Below are positions 1 through 10,200 of a DNA stretch of 47,731 bases, in pieces. Location: positions 1 through 47,731 of the forward strand of contig JAKSLT010000013.1 of assembly GCA_024401055.1 (NCBI GenBank), given 5' to 3'. Origin of the DNA: Bacteroidaceae bacterium (lineage in GTDB: Bacteria; Bacteroidota; Bacteroidia; Bacteroidales; Bacteroidaceae). Every line of letters starts with the position of its first letter. The first letter of the stretch is position 1. A program made the translations under genes and the position numbers. Below the pieces are notes generated by a model, which had not been told where the DNA came from, made no database searches, and saw nothing but the letters and a program-made list of their open reading frames with translations.

Positions 1-180
1 ACGAAATTCTTCTTTAACACAATTATCTGCCCCCAGCTTTTTTCCACTGAGCCATTGTAGGTCTTTCTGAGGACGCAGAACGTTCGTCACCATTGGGCAT
101 GGAGAGGAGTTCCAAGGTATGTGAGTAGGTCGTGAAGTGCTATACTTGGCATAATTTTCCGTGTGAATTTGTTTTGTCAT
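1..180 (-). CDS. Possible partial ORF running off the left edge
   Basis: On the minus strand an ATG at 180 opens a frame with no stop for 60 codons to the window edge. It begins MTKQIHTENYAKYS and is not recognised as any family. The codons are more AT-rich than those of the confident genes. A Bacteroidota-like -7 box lies about 120 bp upstream at 299-306, which would fit transcription toward the edge. It could be the start of a real gene or a chance open frame; no function is offered. Confidence 0.3.
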   Translation of the reverse strand, partial: MTKQIHTENYAKYSTSRPTHIPWNSSPCPMVTNVLRPQKDLQWLSGKKLGADNCVKEEFR

Positions 181-298
181 TGTCTCACACGAATTATCAT
201 GAATGAGACATGAATTATTCGTTATACTTTTCCGCGTCTTTGCGCTGCGCACCTTATTATATTTAACGCGTGCGCATGTACGTACATGTTTCAAGGCG

Positions 299-306
299 CA
301 AAGATA
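299..306 (-). promoter_or_regulatory. Possible -7 box (TATCTTTG)
   Basis: The minus strand reads TATCTTTG, matching the Bacteroidota -7 consensus TAnnTTTG. It would transcribe toward the left edge. No -33 TTTG at the usual distance was seen, so this is suggestive only. Confidence 0.3.
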
Positions 307-620
307 CGCTTTTTTGTGTTAACAGCCAAGCATTCATTAAAAAAATATTAAAATTTTAACACATTTCAAAACATTTTGCTCCATGAGGGAAGGAAAAGCG
401 GGAAAAACGGCTTGTAAAATGCGGAAAAGACGTGAAGAGGGCGCTCGTCGGATTGTCAACATGCGGTGTAAGCACCTGACGGTTAGGGAGCTCGCATAAG
501 ACGTGCGTCGGGACGGAGAATGCCGATTTTTGTACGCTGTAGGAAAATTTTCCACATGAAGACGTGATTTTATACTTCGGAATCCACTAATTCTTCGGTG
601 AATCCTGCGAAGCTGAACTG
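307..620. other. Noncoding stretch with nothing recognised
   Basis: The sequence is AT-rich at first (a run of A/T near 340-380) and then mixed. No frame with family resemblance, RNA gene or terminator was recognised here. It leads into the tandem repeats that start near 621. Confidence 0.5.
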
Positions 621-978
621 TTTCTTGGCGCAGCAACGATAAAGAGAGCCCTTATCGGCTGGCGCCGAGAAATAGAGCCGCCTTTTGGGCGGGAAATAAC
701 AGGCCGCTTCGCGGGAAATATTTCCAAATATTATTTCCTTATAAACTATTTCCGGCGAAGCCGCACTATTTCTTGCGCAGCAACGATAAAAAGGTTTTTG
801 TCGGCTTTGCCGAGAAATAGATCCGCCCTGCGAGCGGGAAATAACAGGCCGCTTCGAGGGAAATATTTCCAAATATTATTTCCTTAAAAACTATTTCTGG
901 CGAAGCAGCACTATTTCTTGGCGCAGCCAACAAGGAGAACCCCAGTCGGCTTCGCTGAGAAATAGAACCGCCTTGCGG
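621..978. repeat. Tandem intergenic repeat, about 146-bp unit, 2.4 copies
   Basis: Units begin with TTTCTTGGCGCAGC-like sequence at 621, 769 and 914, giving spacings of 148 and 145 bp; the third copy is cut short near 978. Each full unit contains the internal marks CGAGAAATAGA, GGGAAATAACAGGCCGCTTC and AAATATTTCCAAATATT. The sequence is rich in short inverted repeats pairing GGAAATA with TATTTCC. The units diverge by scattered substitutions, so they are not very recent. Open frames across the units are a by-product of the repeat and were not called. Confidence 0.85.
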
Positions 979-1009
979 GGGGTGTTGGCGCGGTGTGCGG
1001 CGCTTGCAA

Positions 1010-1040
1010 CAAAAAAGGCAGGAACCTTGCGGTACCTGCC
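1010..1040 (-). terminator. Rho-independent terminator of tRNA-Thr
   Basis: The minus strand forms GGCAGGTACC - GCAA - GGTTCCTGCC followed by TTTTTTG. It starts only a few bases after the tRNA 3' end, so it most likely ends a single-gene tRNA transcript. Confidence 0.85.
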
Positions 1041-1046
1041 TCGCTG

Positions 1047-1119
<73 letters not shown>

Positions 1120-1131
1120 GTTTTGCGGGTG

Positions 1132-1163
1132 CAAAAGTACAAAGAATTTGCGGCATGGCCAAA
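1132..1163 (-). promoter_or_regulatory. Promoter of tRNA-Thr
   Basis: The minus strand carries TTTG (1160-1163), a 20-nt spacer, then TACTTTTG (1132-1139), which fits the Bacteroidota -33/-7 pattern. The -7 box ends 12 nt before the mature tRNA 5' end. Confidence 0.75.
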
Positions 1164-1213
1164 CTTTTTGCGCTTTTTCTTTGTCGTAAGGTGGGGAAGT
1201 CGTGCTTTTTTTG

Positions 1214-1221
1214 TAACTTTG
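1214..1221 (+). promoter_or_regulatory. Possible -7 box (TAACTTTG)
   Basis: TAACTTTG on the plus strand matches the Bacteroidota -7 consensus. It lies about 490 bp upstream of the GH92 gene with repeats between, so whether it drives that gene is unclear. Confidence 0.35.
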
Positions 1222-1305
1222 TGGCGCAAAATTAAGATTTGTCCGGCATCTATAATGAAATTTCTCCCGCAGAGGCGCAGAGGAAAGTAATAAATTCTGA
1301 ACAAA

Positions 1306-1614
1306 ATTATTTCCAGAAATTATTATTTCGGGGTGAAGCGACAAGTATTTCTCGCGGAGCGACGAAGAAGATAAGTTGCCTTCGGCAAGAAATAATAAGC
1401 TCTACGAGCTGAAATATTAAGGCCCCTTCGGGGGAAATAATAAGGACGCAAGGCACGATGCCTTGCTAACGGAAAGAAATTAAAAGAAATTATTTCCAGA
1501 ATTTATTATTTCGGAGCGAAGCGACAAGTATTTCTCGCGAAGCGACGAAGAAGATAAGTTGCCTTCGACAAGAAATATAGGAATCTTCGAGCTGAAATAA
1601 CAGGCTCCTTCGGG
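1306..1614. repeat. Two direct copies of an intergenic repeat of about 125 bp
   Basis: Copy one (about 1306-1432) and copy two (about 1491-1614) share TTATTATTTCGG, GAAGCGACAAGTATTTCTCG, CGACGAAGAAGATAAGTTGC and GAGCTGAAAT in the same order. Their GAAATA/TATTTC composition resembles the 621-978 repeat, so the two may be related families. Open frames in this region arise from the repeat. Confidence 0.8.
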
Positions 1615-1667
1615 GGGGGTATCTCTCTCGCAAAGGCATAGAGGCCACAAGGCCTGCGGATGAAGAA

Positions 1668-1704
1668 TCATTACCCCTGACCCCTTACCCTTGACCCATA
1701 ACCC
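1668..1704. repeat. Degenerate short tandem repeat before the GH92 gene
   Basis: A degenerate run of roughly 7-bp units (variants of CCCTTGA and CCCATAA) ends 8 bp before the GH92 start codon and occupies the place where a ribosome binding site would be expected. No Shine-Dalgarno-like purine run is visible. Confidence 0.6.
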
Positions 1705-1712
1705 ATAATTAT

Positions 1713-3881
1713 ATGAAACACTTTATTTCATCACTTTCCACTCTCGTGCTACTCTTCTGCGCTGCCCTCCCGGGGCATGCCGCCGAAGACCTCACCCACT
1801 ATGCCAACCCCTTCATCGGCACCGCCGCCACGGGCCACACCTTCCCGGGTGCCTGCCGTCCCTTCGGACTGGTGCAGGCCTCGCCCTGGACGGGCAGTGT
1901 GGGATGGGAGCACTGCAACGGCTACACGTATAACGACCCCACCATCTGGGGCTTCGCACAGACCTGTCTCAACGGCACCGGCTGCGCCGACCTGGGCGAC
2001 GTGCTCATCCAGCCCGTACAGCAGGAGAATATCAAACTGGAAGCCGCTACCGACAAGGAACCCCGCACCGGCGGTTTCCCCGCTGCCTACGACAAGAAGA
2101 GCGAGAAGGCCTGGCCCGGCTACTACGGCGTGACCTACCGGAACGGCATCCACTGCGATGCCACCGCCACGGAGCACATCGGCTGCTACCGCTTCACCTT
2201 CCCCTCCGCCACGCTGCCGCAGAACATCTACGTGGACCTACAGCACAACCCCGCATGGCGCGACAAGCAATACTTCCAGCACATCACCGCCAGTGAACTC
2301 AACTGGGACGACACGCAGACGTTGAGCGGGCACACGCAGAGCAACATCTGGCTGGAGCAGGACGTGTATTTCGTCATCCACTTCTCCAAGCCCATGACGG
2401 GCATGAAGGAGCGCCCCCTGCGCCAGGATGAGCGCGGCCGCAAGGTGCTCGTGAACTTCGCCCCCGGCGGCGAGCCCCTGGAAGTGCAGGTGGCCTTGAG
2501 CAGCCGCAGCATAGAGGGTGCGCGCAAGAACCTGCAGGCGGAGGGCGGCAAGGCCTTCCAGCAGGTGGGGGAACAGGCCCGCGGCGAGTGGCAGAAGCTC
2601 TTCGAACGCTTCCAGCTCACCGGCACGGAGGACCAGAAGGTGAGCTTCTACACCGGTCTCTACCACGCCCTTATCCAGCCCAACAACATTGCCGACTGCG
2701 GCGAGACGCCTGAATACAGCACCTTCTCGTGCTGGGACACCTACCGCGCCCTGCACCCCTTCTATACGCTGGCCTTCCCTGAGCGCGTGAGCGACCTCGT
2801 GGGCTCTCTCGTCACGCAGGGCGAACGCCTGGGCCACCTTCCCATCTGGGGACTCTGGGGCAAGGATACCTTCTGCATGATAGGCAACCATGGCGTGAGC
2901 ATCATTGCCGAAGCCTACAACAAAGGCTTGCTCTCCGAGGCCGACGCCCAGCGCGCCTACAAGGCCGTGCGTCAGACACTCACCGTGAGCCACGAGCCCA
3001 AGAGCGACTGGGAACTATACACGCAGTACGGCTACTTCCCCACTGACAAGGTGGAGAGCGAGAGCGTGAGCCGCACGATGGAGTGCTCCTACGACGACTA
3101 CGCCGCCGCCGTGATGGCCAAAGGTCTGGGCCTGAAGGACGACGCCAAGATGTTCGGCGAGCGCGCCAAATACTGGCAGAACGTCTTTGACCCCTCCACA
3201 CGTTTCGCCCGTCCCCGCAAGGCTGACGGCACGTGGAAGGGCCCCTTCGATCCCTCCTCCGTGGGCCACGCCGAGAGCGTAGGCGGCGACTATACCGAGG
3301 GCAATGCCTGGCAATACACCTTCCACGTGCAGCACGATGTGCCCACCCTCATCAAGCTCATCGGCGGCAAGGATGTCTTCTGCCAGAAACTCGACTCCTT
3401 CTTCACCCTGCGCCTCGAGACGACGGAGAGCGACGTGACGGGCCTCATCGGTCAGTATGCCCACGGCAACGAGCCCTCCCACCACGTGGCTTATCTCTAT
3501 GCCCTCGCCGGCCAGCCCGAACGCACGCAGGAAATCGTGCGCCAGGTGTGCTCTACCCTTTACGGTACCACGCCCGACGGCCTCTCCGGCAACGATGACT
3601 GCGGTCAGATGTCCGCATGGCTGATGCTCTCCACGATGGGCTTCTACCCCGTGGATCCCGTGAGCGGCGAGTATGTGCTCGGCGCCCCCCAGATGGAGCG
3701 CGTCGTCCTCCAGCTGCAGGGCGGCAAGAAACTCACCGTCGAGGCCAAGGGCCTGAGCGAGCACAACAAGTACGTGCGCCGCATCCTCTGGAACGGTAAG
3801 CCCTACAAGAAAGCTACCATCTCCCATAAACAGTTGATGCAGGGCGGAAGGCTGACGTTTGAGATGAAGAACCAGCTCTAA
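1713..3881 (+). CDS. Secreted glycoside hydrolase family 92 (alpha-mannosidase family)
   Basis: This 722-residue protein matches GH92, a family of calcium-dependent exo-alpha-mannosidases that trim mannose from N-glycans and yeast mannan. A signal peptide covers about residues 1-23 and ends in GHA. The N-terminal beta-sandwich starts with NPFIGT and contains the typical GWEHCNGY and GCADLGD segments. The (alpha/alpha)6 catalytic part contains GNEPSHH, in which E587 is the likely general acid, followed by DDCGQMSAW and GFYPVDP near the C-terminus. Length is normal for the family. It stands alone, without SusC/SusD or other mannosidases. No T9SS-like tail is seen, and there is no lipobox cysteine, so periplasmic location is the simplest reading. 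The linkage cleaved cannot be told from sequence. Confidence 0.93.
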   Translation: MKHFISSLSTLVLLFCAALPGHAAEDLTHYANPFIGTAATGHTFPGACRPFGLVQASPWTGSVGWEHCNGYTYNDPTIWGFAQTCLNGTGCADLGDVLIQPVQQENIKLEAATDKEPRTGGFPAAYDKKSEKAWPGYYGVTYRNGIHCDATATEHIGCYRFTFPSATLPQNIYVDLQHNPAWRDKQYFQHITASELNWDDTQTLSGHTQSNIWLEQDVYFVIHFSKPMTGMKERPLRQDERGRKVLVNFAPGGEPLEVQVALSSRSIEGARKNLQAEGGKAFQQVGEQARGEWQKLFERFQLTGTEDQKVSFYTGLYHALIQPNNIADCGETPEYSTFSCWDTYRALHPFYTLAFPERVSDLVGSLVTQGERLGHLPIWGLWGKDTFCMIGNHGVSIIAEAYNKGLLSEADAQRAYKAVRQTLTVSHEPKSDWELYTQYGYFPTDKVESESVSRTMECSYDDYAAAVMAKGLGLKDDAKMFGERAKYWQNVFDPSTRFARPRKADGTWKGPFDPSSVGHAESVGGDYTEGNAWQYTFHVQHDVPTLIKLIGGKDVFCQKLDSFFTLRLETTESDVTGLIGQYAHGNEPSHHVAYLYALAGQPERTQEIVRQVCSTLYGTTPDGLSGNDDCGQMSAWLMLSTMGFYPVDPVSGEYVLGAPQMERVVLQLQGGKKLTVEAKGLSEHNKYVRRILWNGKPYKKATISHKQLMQGGRLTFEMKNQL

Positions 3882-3896
3882 CCCCTACAGACCCAC

Positions 3897-4100
3897 CCCT
3901 AAACCCTCCCTAAATGGAGGGGAATGGATGCGGGGCGCTCTAGGCCGCAAATTGCACGGAGTAGGTTCTGTGCTGCGGCCGGAAGGCCGTAGCCTACAGT
4001 TTTCCTCAGCTCATCTCAACTCTCAATAATACCTATCATCTCTAATTAAATACCTCCCCCATTCAATTCCCCTCCATTTAGGGAGGGGTTAGGGGGGGCT
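3897..4100. repeat. Inverted pair of GC-rich palindromic elements
   Basis: CCCTCCCTAAATGGAGGGGA near 3904 recurs in inverted orientation near 4067-4090 (CCCCTCCATTTAGGGAGGGG), framing about 140 bp. Each arm is itself a near-palindrome. Similar GC-rich palindromes occur at 24236-24592, 30719-30795 and 41772-41858. The right arm ends about 10 bp before the start codon of the NusG-like gene. Confidence 0.7.
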
Positions 4101-4105
4101 TCTAT

Positions 4106-4627
4106 ATGTCCTACTTCCTTCTCAAAGCCGGCCGGCGCGAGCGCAAGGCCGTGGAATTGCTTACGGCTGCAGGCCTGGAGCACTACCTCCCCATGCACAT
4201 GGTGGCGGAGGAAAGGCATGGTGTGCGGCGACTCGTGGAGCGACCCCTCATCAGCAATATGTTGCTGGTGCGTGCGCCGTATGAGGAGGTGAATACCTTC
4301 GTGCGGCGGCATGACTTCCTGCATTTCGCCTTCCGGAAGAGTGAAAAGGGCTTCGCCATTCTTGAGGTGCCCGACGAGGAGGTGGAGGCCTTCCGTCAGG
4401 CCGTGGAGAAAATGGGCGAAAAGCTCCGCTACTACGCCCCCGACGCTGTGGCCCTGCACCGCGGCGATCGCATCCGCGTCATCGGCGGACCGCTCCACGG
4501 CATGGAGGGCACGCTGCTGCGTGATAAAAACGAGCGCCAGCCCTGGCTCATGGTAAACTTCCCCCTGCTCGGCTGCCTCTCCGCCCGTATAGCACCAGAA
4601 CATGTTCAGGTAATAAGTGAAGAGTGA
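4106..4627 (+). CDS. UpxY/NusG-like transcription antitermination protein
   Basis: The 173-residue protein has a NusG N-terminal domain (SYFLLKAGRRERKAVELL, about residues 2-110) and a KOW motif near the C-terminus (GDRIRVIGGPLHGMEGTL, about residues 118-137). This is the architecture of UpxY/LoaP-type specialised NusG paralogs, which bind RNA polymerase and carry it through terminators in long surface-polysaccharide operons. The length fits that group. No capsule or exopolysaccharide genes follow: the next gene is a foldase 272 bp downstream. It is therefore an orphan and its target operon is unknown. The start ATG lies just after a GC-rich palindrome. Confidence 0.85.
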   Translation: MSYFLLKAGRRERKAVELLTAAGLEHYLPMHMVAEERHGVRRLVERPLISNMLLVRAPYEEVNTFVRRHDFLHFAFRKSEKGFAILEVPDEEVEAFRQAVEKMGEKLRYYAPDAVALHRGDRIRVIGGPLHGMEGTLLRDKNERQPWLMVNFPLLGCLSARIAPEHVQVISEE

Positions 4628-4640
4628 AAAGTGAAGGATA
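4613..4640. repeat. Low-complexity GTGAA run at a gene end
   Basis: Degenerate repeats of AGTGAA/AGAGTGAA span the stop codon of the NusG-like gene. A very similar run lies at 41861-41893. Confidence 0.5.
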
Positions 4641-4816
4641 AGAGCGGCGGTGACGCAAGAAAAGTGCAACGCGCGCGTATAAATAAATAAGATGAGTGGC
4701 GCAGTAGCGCAAACTGCACCGCACAAAATAGGTGGTGCGGTGCAGTTTTTTGCTATAAAATATGGGGCAAAATGCAAATTTCTTAAGAAAAGTGGCGCGC
4801 TTTGCCGTTTTTTTAC

Positions 4817-4824
4817 TAACTTTG
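4817..4824 (+). promoter_or_regulatory. -7 box of the foldase gene (TAACTTTG)
   Basis: TAACTTTG matches the Bacteroidota -7 consensus and lies 75 bp before the start codon of the downstream gene. A TTTG is present at 4801-4804 but only 12 nt upstream, closer than usual. Confidence 0.6.
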
Positions 4825-4899
4825 CGCGCTGAATGGGCGAAAATGCCCGATTCACTCCTATTGCCAATAAAATAACAACTAAAAAATAACTAAAAATCA

Positions 4900-7047
4900 A
4901 TGGCAGCATTACAATCCATTCGCAAGCACGGTGCCATCCTTATCGGCGCCATAGGCCTTGCACTCTTTGCCTTTATTGCAGAGGAGTTTTTCCGCTCTCT
5001 CGAAACCAACAGCGCCGTGAGCAAGCAGCAGGCTGGCTCAGTGTATGGCGAGAAACTTTCCATTCAGGAGTATCAGCAGTACGTGGAGGAAGCCACCGAG
5101 ATGCTGAAGATGCAGCAGGGTGTGGAAAACCTCACCGAAGAGCAGCAACAGCAGGTTCGCGACCAGGTGTGGCAGACCTACGTACAAAACAAAATCATTG
5201 AACACGAGGCCAAGAAGGCCGGTCTGAGTGTCAGCGACGAGGAGGTGCAGAACGCCCTCGTTCAAGGCACGGCTTCGAGCCTTCGCCAGTTCGTTCCCTT
5301 CGTAAACCAGCAGACGGGCCGCTTCGACTACACGGGCCTGCAGAACTTCTTTACCGAGGTTAAGAAGATGCAGGGCACCCAGATGGCCGCCGAGCAGATG
5401 GAGCAGGTGGAGATGATCAAGCGCATGTGGGGGAGCACCGAGCGCGCCCTCCGCGCCGAACTCCTGGGCCAGAAGTATCAGGCTCTCCTCATGTGTTCCT
5501 TCATCGGCAACGACGAGGCCGCAAAGGAATTCATGACCGCCGCCAACAGCAACGCCACCGCTCTCGTGGCCAGCATCCCTGCCAGCACAATCACCGACAA
5601 GGAGGCCAAGGCCAGCGACAGCGACATTCAGGAAGTGTACGACGAACTGAAGGAGGCTACTTATGTCGATAGAGAAACGCGCGACATCAAGTTTATTGAC
5701 GTTCAGGTGCAGGCCAGCAAGGCCGACCGCGACGCCCTCGACAAGAAGATGGCCGAGACCTACGAGAGAATCATCTCCGGTGAAGACCTCGCAGCTGTCG
5801 TAGGCGCAGCCAACAGCGAAGTGCGCTATGTCAACGCTCCTCTCACAAAGGATGCCTTCCCCCGCGACATAGCCATGATGCTCGACAGCATCTCTGCCGG
5901 CAGCACCAAGGCTCCCTACCTCAATCCTCAGGATAACACCCTCAACATCATCCGCCTCGTCAGCAAGCAGCAGCTGTCCGACTCCATCCTCGTGCGCAGC
6001 CTCGGCGTGGGTGGCGACACCGAAGAGAAGAACCTCCAGCGTGCTGACAGCATCCTCAACGCCCTCAAGGGTGGTGCCGCCTTCAAGGCCATGGCTCAGA
6101 AGTATGGCCAGAACGGCGACTCTGTATGGGTAAGCAGCGCACAGCTCCAGCAGGGCATCATCGACGAGACCGGTGCCAAGTACATCAGCCTGCTCAACAC
6201 CGCCGGCGTGGGTGAATATCAGAAGCTCGAAGCCAATGGCGCACAGATTATCATTCAGGTACTCGACCGCAAGGGCTCCGTTGAGAAGTACAACGCCGCC
6301 GTGGTGAAGGTACCCATCGATTTCAGCAAGGACACCTACAGCACCGAACTTAATAAGTTCAATCGCTTTATCGCCGCCAACAAGACTCTGGCCGACGTGG
6401 AGAAGAACGTAGGCAAGGCTGGCTACGTGATGCGCGACCTCGAAAACTTCACCAGCGACGCCAGCAATATCGGTGGCGTCAGTGATGTCAAGGAAGCCAT
6501 CAAGTGGATTTTCGACGAAGCCGAAAAGGGCGACATCAGCAAGCTTTATGAGTGCGGCCAGCAGAAGGATCACCTCCTTCTCGTAGCTGTTGCCGAAGTG
6601 CATAAGAAGGGCTATCGCGACCTTAATGACAAGAACTGGAAGAGCACCTTCACCGCCCTTGCCAATAGCCGCGTGAAGAGTGAAGCCGCCTACAAGAAGC
6701 TGGCCGGCGTGAAGACCATCGCCGAAGCCCAGAAGAAGGGGGCCGTGGTTGATACGCTCTCCAACGTATCTTTCTTCAATACTCCTTTCGTGCCCAAGGT
6801 TGGCGTGCCCGAACCCGCCATCAGCGGAGCCGTGGCCAAGCTCAAGCAGGGTCAGACCGCTACCGTCAAGGGTGGCAACGGCGCCTATGTCGTTCAGGTT
6901 CTCAAGACCGAGAAAGCCGAGCAGCAGATGGATGCCCAGAACGCAAAGATGCAGGCAGCCCAGATGCAGATGCAGACGTCATTCCAGAGCCTCATGCCTG
7001 TCCTCCTGCGTAAGGCCAAGGTTGTGGACAACCGCTACAAGTTCTAG
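4900..7047 (+). CDS. Membrane-anchored periplasmic peptidylprolyl isomerase, PpiD/SurA-like
   Basis: The 715-residue protein starts with one transmembrane helix (about residues 9-27, ILIGAIGLALFAFIAEEF) after a short basic N-terminus, then a SurA_N-type chaperone domain (about 45-210) with QEYQQYVEEA and NKIIEHEAKKAGLSVSDEEV. A degenerate parvulin region follows (about 360-430), and the C-terminus is Met/Gln-rich (QNAKMQAAQMQMQ). This is the PpiD-like layout used in Bacteroidota to help outer-membrane and secreted proteins fold. Isomerase activity is uncertain because the parvulin part is weak. The gene has its own -7 box. Confidence 0.88.
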   Translation: MAALQSIRKHGAILIGAIGLALFAFIAEEFFRSLETNSAVSKQQAGSVYGEKLSIQEYQQYVEEATEMLKMQQGVENLTEEQQQQVRDQVWQTYVQNKIIEHEAKKAGLSVSDEEVQNALVQGTASSLRQFVPFVNQQTGRFDYTGLQNFFTEVKKMQGTQMAAEQMEQVEMIKRMWGSTERALRAELLGQKYQALLMCSFIGNDEAAKEFMTAANSNATALVASIPASTITDKEAKASDSDIQEVYDELKEATYVDRETRDIKFIDVQVQASKADRDALDKKMAETYERIISGEDLAAVVGAANSEVRYVNAPLTKDAFPRDIAMMLDSISAGSTKAPYLNPQDNTLNIIRLVSKQQLSDSILVRSLGVGGDTEEKNLQRADSILNALKGGAAFKAMAQKYGQNGDSVWVSSAQLQQGIIDETGAKYISLLNTAGVGEYQKLEANGAQIIIQVLDRKGSVEKYNAAVVKVPIDFSKDTYSTELNKFNRFIAANKTLADVEKNVGKAGYVMRDLENFTSDASNIGGVSDVKEAIKWIFDEAEKGDISKLYECGQQKDHLLLVAVAEVHKKGYRDLNDKNWKSTFTALANSRVKSEAAYKKLAGVKTIAEAQKKGAVVDTLSNVSFFNTPFVPKVGVPEPAISGAVAKLKQGQTATVKGGNGAYVVQVLKTEKAEQQMDAQNAKMQAAQMQMQTSFQSLMPVLLRKAKVVDNRYKF

Positions 7048-7093
7048 CCCAGGCGTGTAAGCCTCGTGTGCGCGCACGCTAATAATAAATAAG

Positions 7094-7128
7094 GAGCACC
7101 CGCGGGGCATGAAGCCTTGCGGGTGCTC
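7094..7128. terminator. Hairpin after the foldase gene
   Basis: GAGCACCCGC pairs with GCGGGTGCTC across a 15-nt loop. On the plus strand there is no clean T-run after the stem, while on the minus strand the flank is T-rich. It may still end the foldase transcript, but the match to a terminator is imperfect. Confidence 0.5.
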
Positions 7129-7137
7129 TGCTCTGAA

Positions 7138-7209
7138 TAATGTGGACGCTGCGCTTAATGTGAGTAATGTGGACGCTACGCTTAATTCATAATTCATAAT
7201 TCAAAATTC
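7138..7209. repeat. 27-bp direct repeat plus ATAATTC microrepeat before mfd
   Basis: TAATGTGGACGCT-CGCTTAAT occurs at 7138 and again at 7165, followed by repeated TTCATAA/TTCAAAA units reaching to the mfd start. The region offers no obvious ribosome binding site. Confidence 0.65.
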
Positions 7210-7211
7210 TC

Positions 7212-10200
7212 TTGCTCCTTCAGGATGTCCTCCCCGTCATCGGTCGTGGGGCCAGCGCGCGAGAATTGCGCGACGTGCTCCGCGACGGCCGTCCCGCCCA
7301 GATACGTCTGGCGGGGCTCCACGGCAGTAGCCTGTCCGTGATGATGGCAAGCGCTATGCAGCGTGTGGAGCGAACCGTGCTCTGCGTGTTGTCCGAGCGT
7401 GAGGCGGCAGAGAATTTCTACAACGACCTTCGCCTTCTGCATGGCGAAGAGCGCACGCTGCTTCTCCCCAGCAGTTATCGCCGCGCCGTGAAGTACGGCC
7501 AGCGCGACGCCGCCAGTGAGATACTGCGCACCGATGCCGTCACGCGGCAGTTGGAAGGCGTCGTGGTCGTCACCTATCCCGAGGCGCTGGCCGAGAAAGT
7601 GCCGGCCCGCACCGACGTGGAAGACCGCAGCCTCACCCTCAAGGTGGGTGGACTGCACGACCTCACGGAGGTGGAGCAGCGCCTGTTGGAACTGGGCTTC
7701 CGCCGCACCGACTACGTCTATGAGCCCGGCGAGTATGCCGTCAGAGGCTCACTTCTCGACGTCTATAGCTTCACCAACGACCTGCCGCTGCGCATCGACT
7801 TCTTTGGCGACGAGGTGGACAGCATCCGCACCTTCGAGGTGCAGAGCCAGCTCAGCAAGGAGCAGCGTCAGGAGGTCACCCTCATCAACGCCGAGCAGGC
7901 TCTGGCCGCAAAACGTGGCGGCGACGAAGGCGTGGCACTCGTGCCCTTCACGCAGTATCTGCCGGAGGACGCCGCCGTGTTGACCGACGACCTCGCGCTG
8001 TGTCTCGACCTCGTTCAGCACACCTGCGACGAGGGTTTCTCCCACGCGGCGCAAATCACGGAGGACTGCCTCCCCGACCTGCAGCGCCTCCTCGCCACTG
8101 CCGATGAGATAGCCGCCGGAATGAAAGGTCGCCAGCTGTTGCAACAGAAACGCCTCAGCGGAGGCCGCGTGCGGGAAATCACATTCGACACAGCCCCTCA
8201 GCCGCTCTATCACCGCAACTTCGACCTCCTCAAGGGCAGCTTCCACGAATTCGTGGAGGGCGGCCTTACGCTCTGCCTCTGTGCCGACCAGCAGAAACAG
8301 CTGGAGCGCCTCCGTGAGATACTTGACGGCGTGGCCGCCTTCAAGGGGGTGGGGCAGACACTCCACGCCGGCTTCATTGACCGCCAGGCGGGCCTCTGCC
8401 TCTTCACCGACCACGAAATCTTCGACCGCTACCACCACGCCCCGCTCCGCACCGACGAGGCCCGCAACGCCAAGATGGCGCTCTCGCTGAAGGAACTGAT
8501 GCAGTTTGAACCCGGCGACTACGTGGTGCACGTGGACCACGGCATCGGGCAGTTCCAGGGCCTCGTGCGAGAGCCCGGCCCCGACGGCAAGATGCGCGAG
8601 AGCATCAAGCTCGTTTACAACCGCAACTCCATCGTCCTCGTCAGCATCCACGCCCTCCACAAGCTCAGCAAATACAAAGGACGCGAGGGCGAGGCCCCGC
8701 AACTCAGCACCCTCGGTACGGGGGCTTGGGAGCGCATGAAGGAGCGCACCAAGAGCAAACTCAAGGACATTGCTCGCGACCTCATCCTCCTCTATGCCCG
8801 CCGCTGCGAGAGCCCCGGCTTCGCCTTCTCCCCCGACTGCTCGCTGCAGACGCAGCTCGAGGCCTCCTTCGCCTATGAGGACACCCCCGACCAGCAGGTC
8901 GTCACGCAGCAGGTGAAGGAAGACATGGAGCGCCGCCGCCCGATGGACCGCCTCGTGTGTGGCGACGTGGGCTTCGGCAAGACCGAAATCGCCGTGCGCG
9001 CCGCCTTCAAGGCAGCCTGCGACAGCAAACAGGTGGCCGTGCTCGTGCCCACCACCGTGCTGGCTTTGCAGCACTACCGCACCTTCCGCGACCGCCTCCG
9101 CGAGATGCCCGTTCGCGTGGATTACCTCAGCCGCGCCCGCTCCTCCAAGGAGACCAAGCAGATACTCTCCGACCTCGCCGAGGGTCGCATCGACATCCTC
9201 GTGGGCACCCACAAGCTCATCGGCAAGGCCGTGAAGTTCAAGGCTCTCGGCCTCCTTATCATCGACGAGGAGCAGAAGTTTGGCGTCAGCGTGAAGGAGC
9301 GCCTGCGCCAACTGCGTGCCGACGTCGATACCCTTACGCTCAGTGCCACCCCCATCCCACGCACGCTGCAGTTCTCCCTGATGGGAGCCCGCGACCTCAG
9401 CATCATCCAGACGCCGCCCCAGGGCCGCTATCCCATACAGACCGAGGTACACACCTTCTCCGCCGAAGTCATCGCCGAAGCCATCAACTTCGAGATGTCG
9501 CGCTCGGGACAGGTGTTCATCGTCACCCATCGCATCAGCCAGCTTGAGCATCTGCGCGAACTCATCGCCAAGTACGTCCCCGACGCCCGCGTCGCCGTGG
9601 GCCACGGCCGGATGTCGCCCGAGCAACTGGAGAAAATCATCATCGGTTTCACCGACTACGAGTACGACGTGCTCCTCTCCACCACCATCGTGGAGAACGG
9701 CGTGGACATACCCAACGCCAACACCATCATAATCGACAACGCCCACCACTTCGGCCTCTCCGACCTCCATCAGATGCGCGGTCGCGTGGGCCGCAGCAAC
9801 CGCAAGGCCTTCTGCTATCTTATGGCGCCGCCCCTCTCCGCGCTGCCCGATGATGCCCGTCGCCGCCTGCAGGCTATCGAGAACTTCTCCGACCTCGGTG
9901 CCGGCATCCACATCGCCATGCAGGACCTCGACATCCGCGGCGCCGGCAACCTCCTCGGCGCCGAGCAGAGCGGCTTCATCGCCGACCTCGGCTACGAAAC
10001 GTATCAGAAGATTCTCGCCCAGGCCGTGGCCGAACTGCGCGTAGAGATGGCCGAGGCCGCCGAACTCCCTATGCCCCAGCAGGGCGGCGAGCGCGATGCC
10101 TCCGACTTCGTGGACGACTGCCAGTTCGATACCGACCTCCCCGCCTTCCTCCCCGAGACCTACGTCCCCGGCAGCAGCGAGCGCATGCTCCTCTATCGCG

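Noticed and set aside
5038..6603. 521-codon open frame antisense to the foldase gene
   Set aside because: It mirrors the GC-rich codon pattern of the real gene and its Leu/Gly/Val/His-rich translation has no domain.
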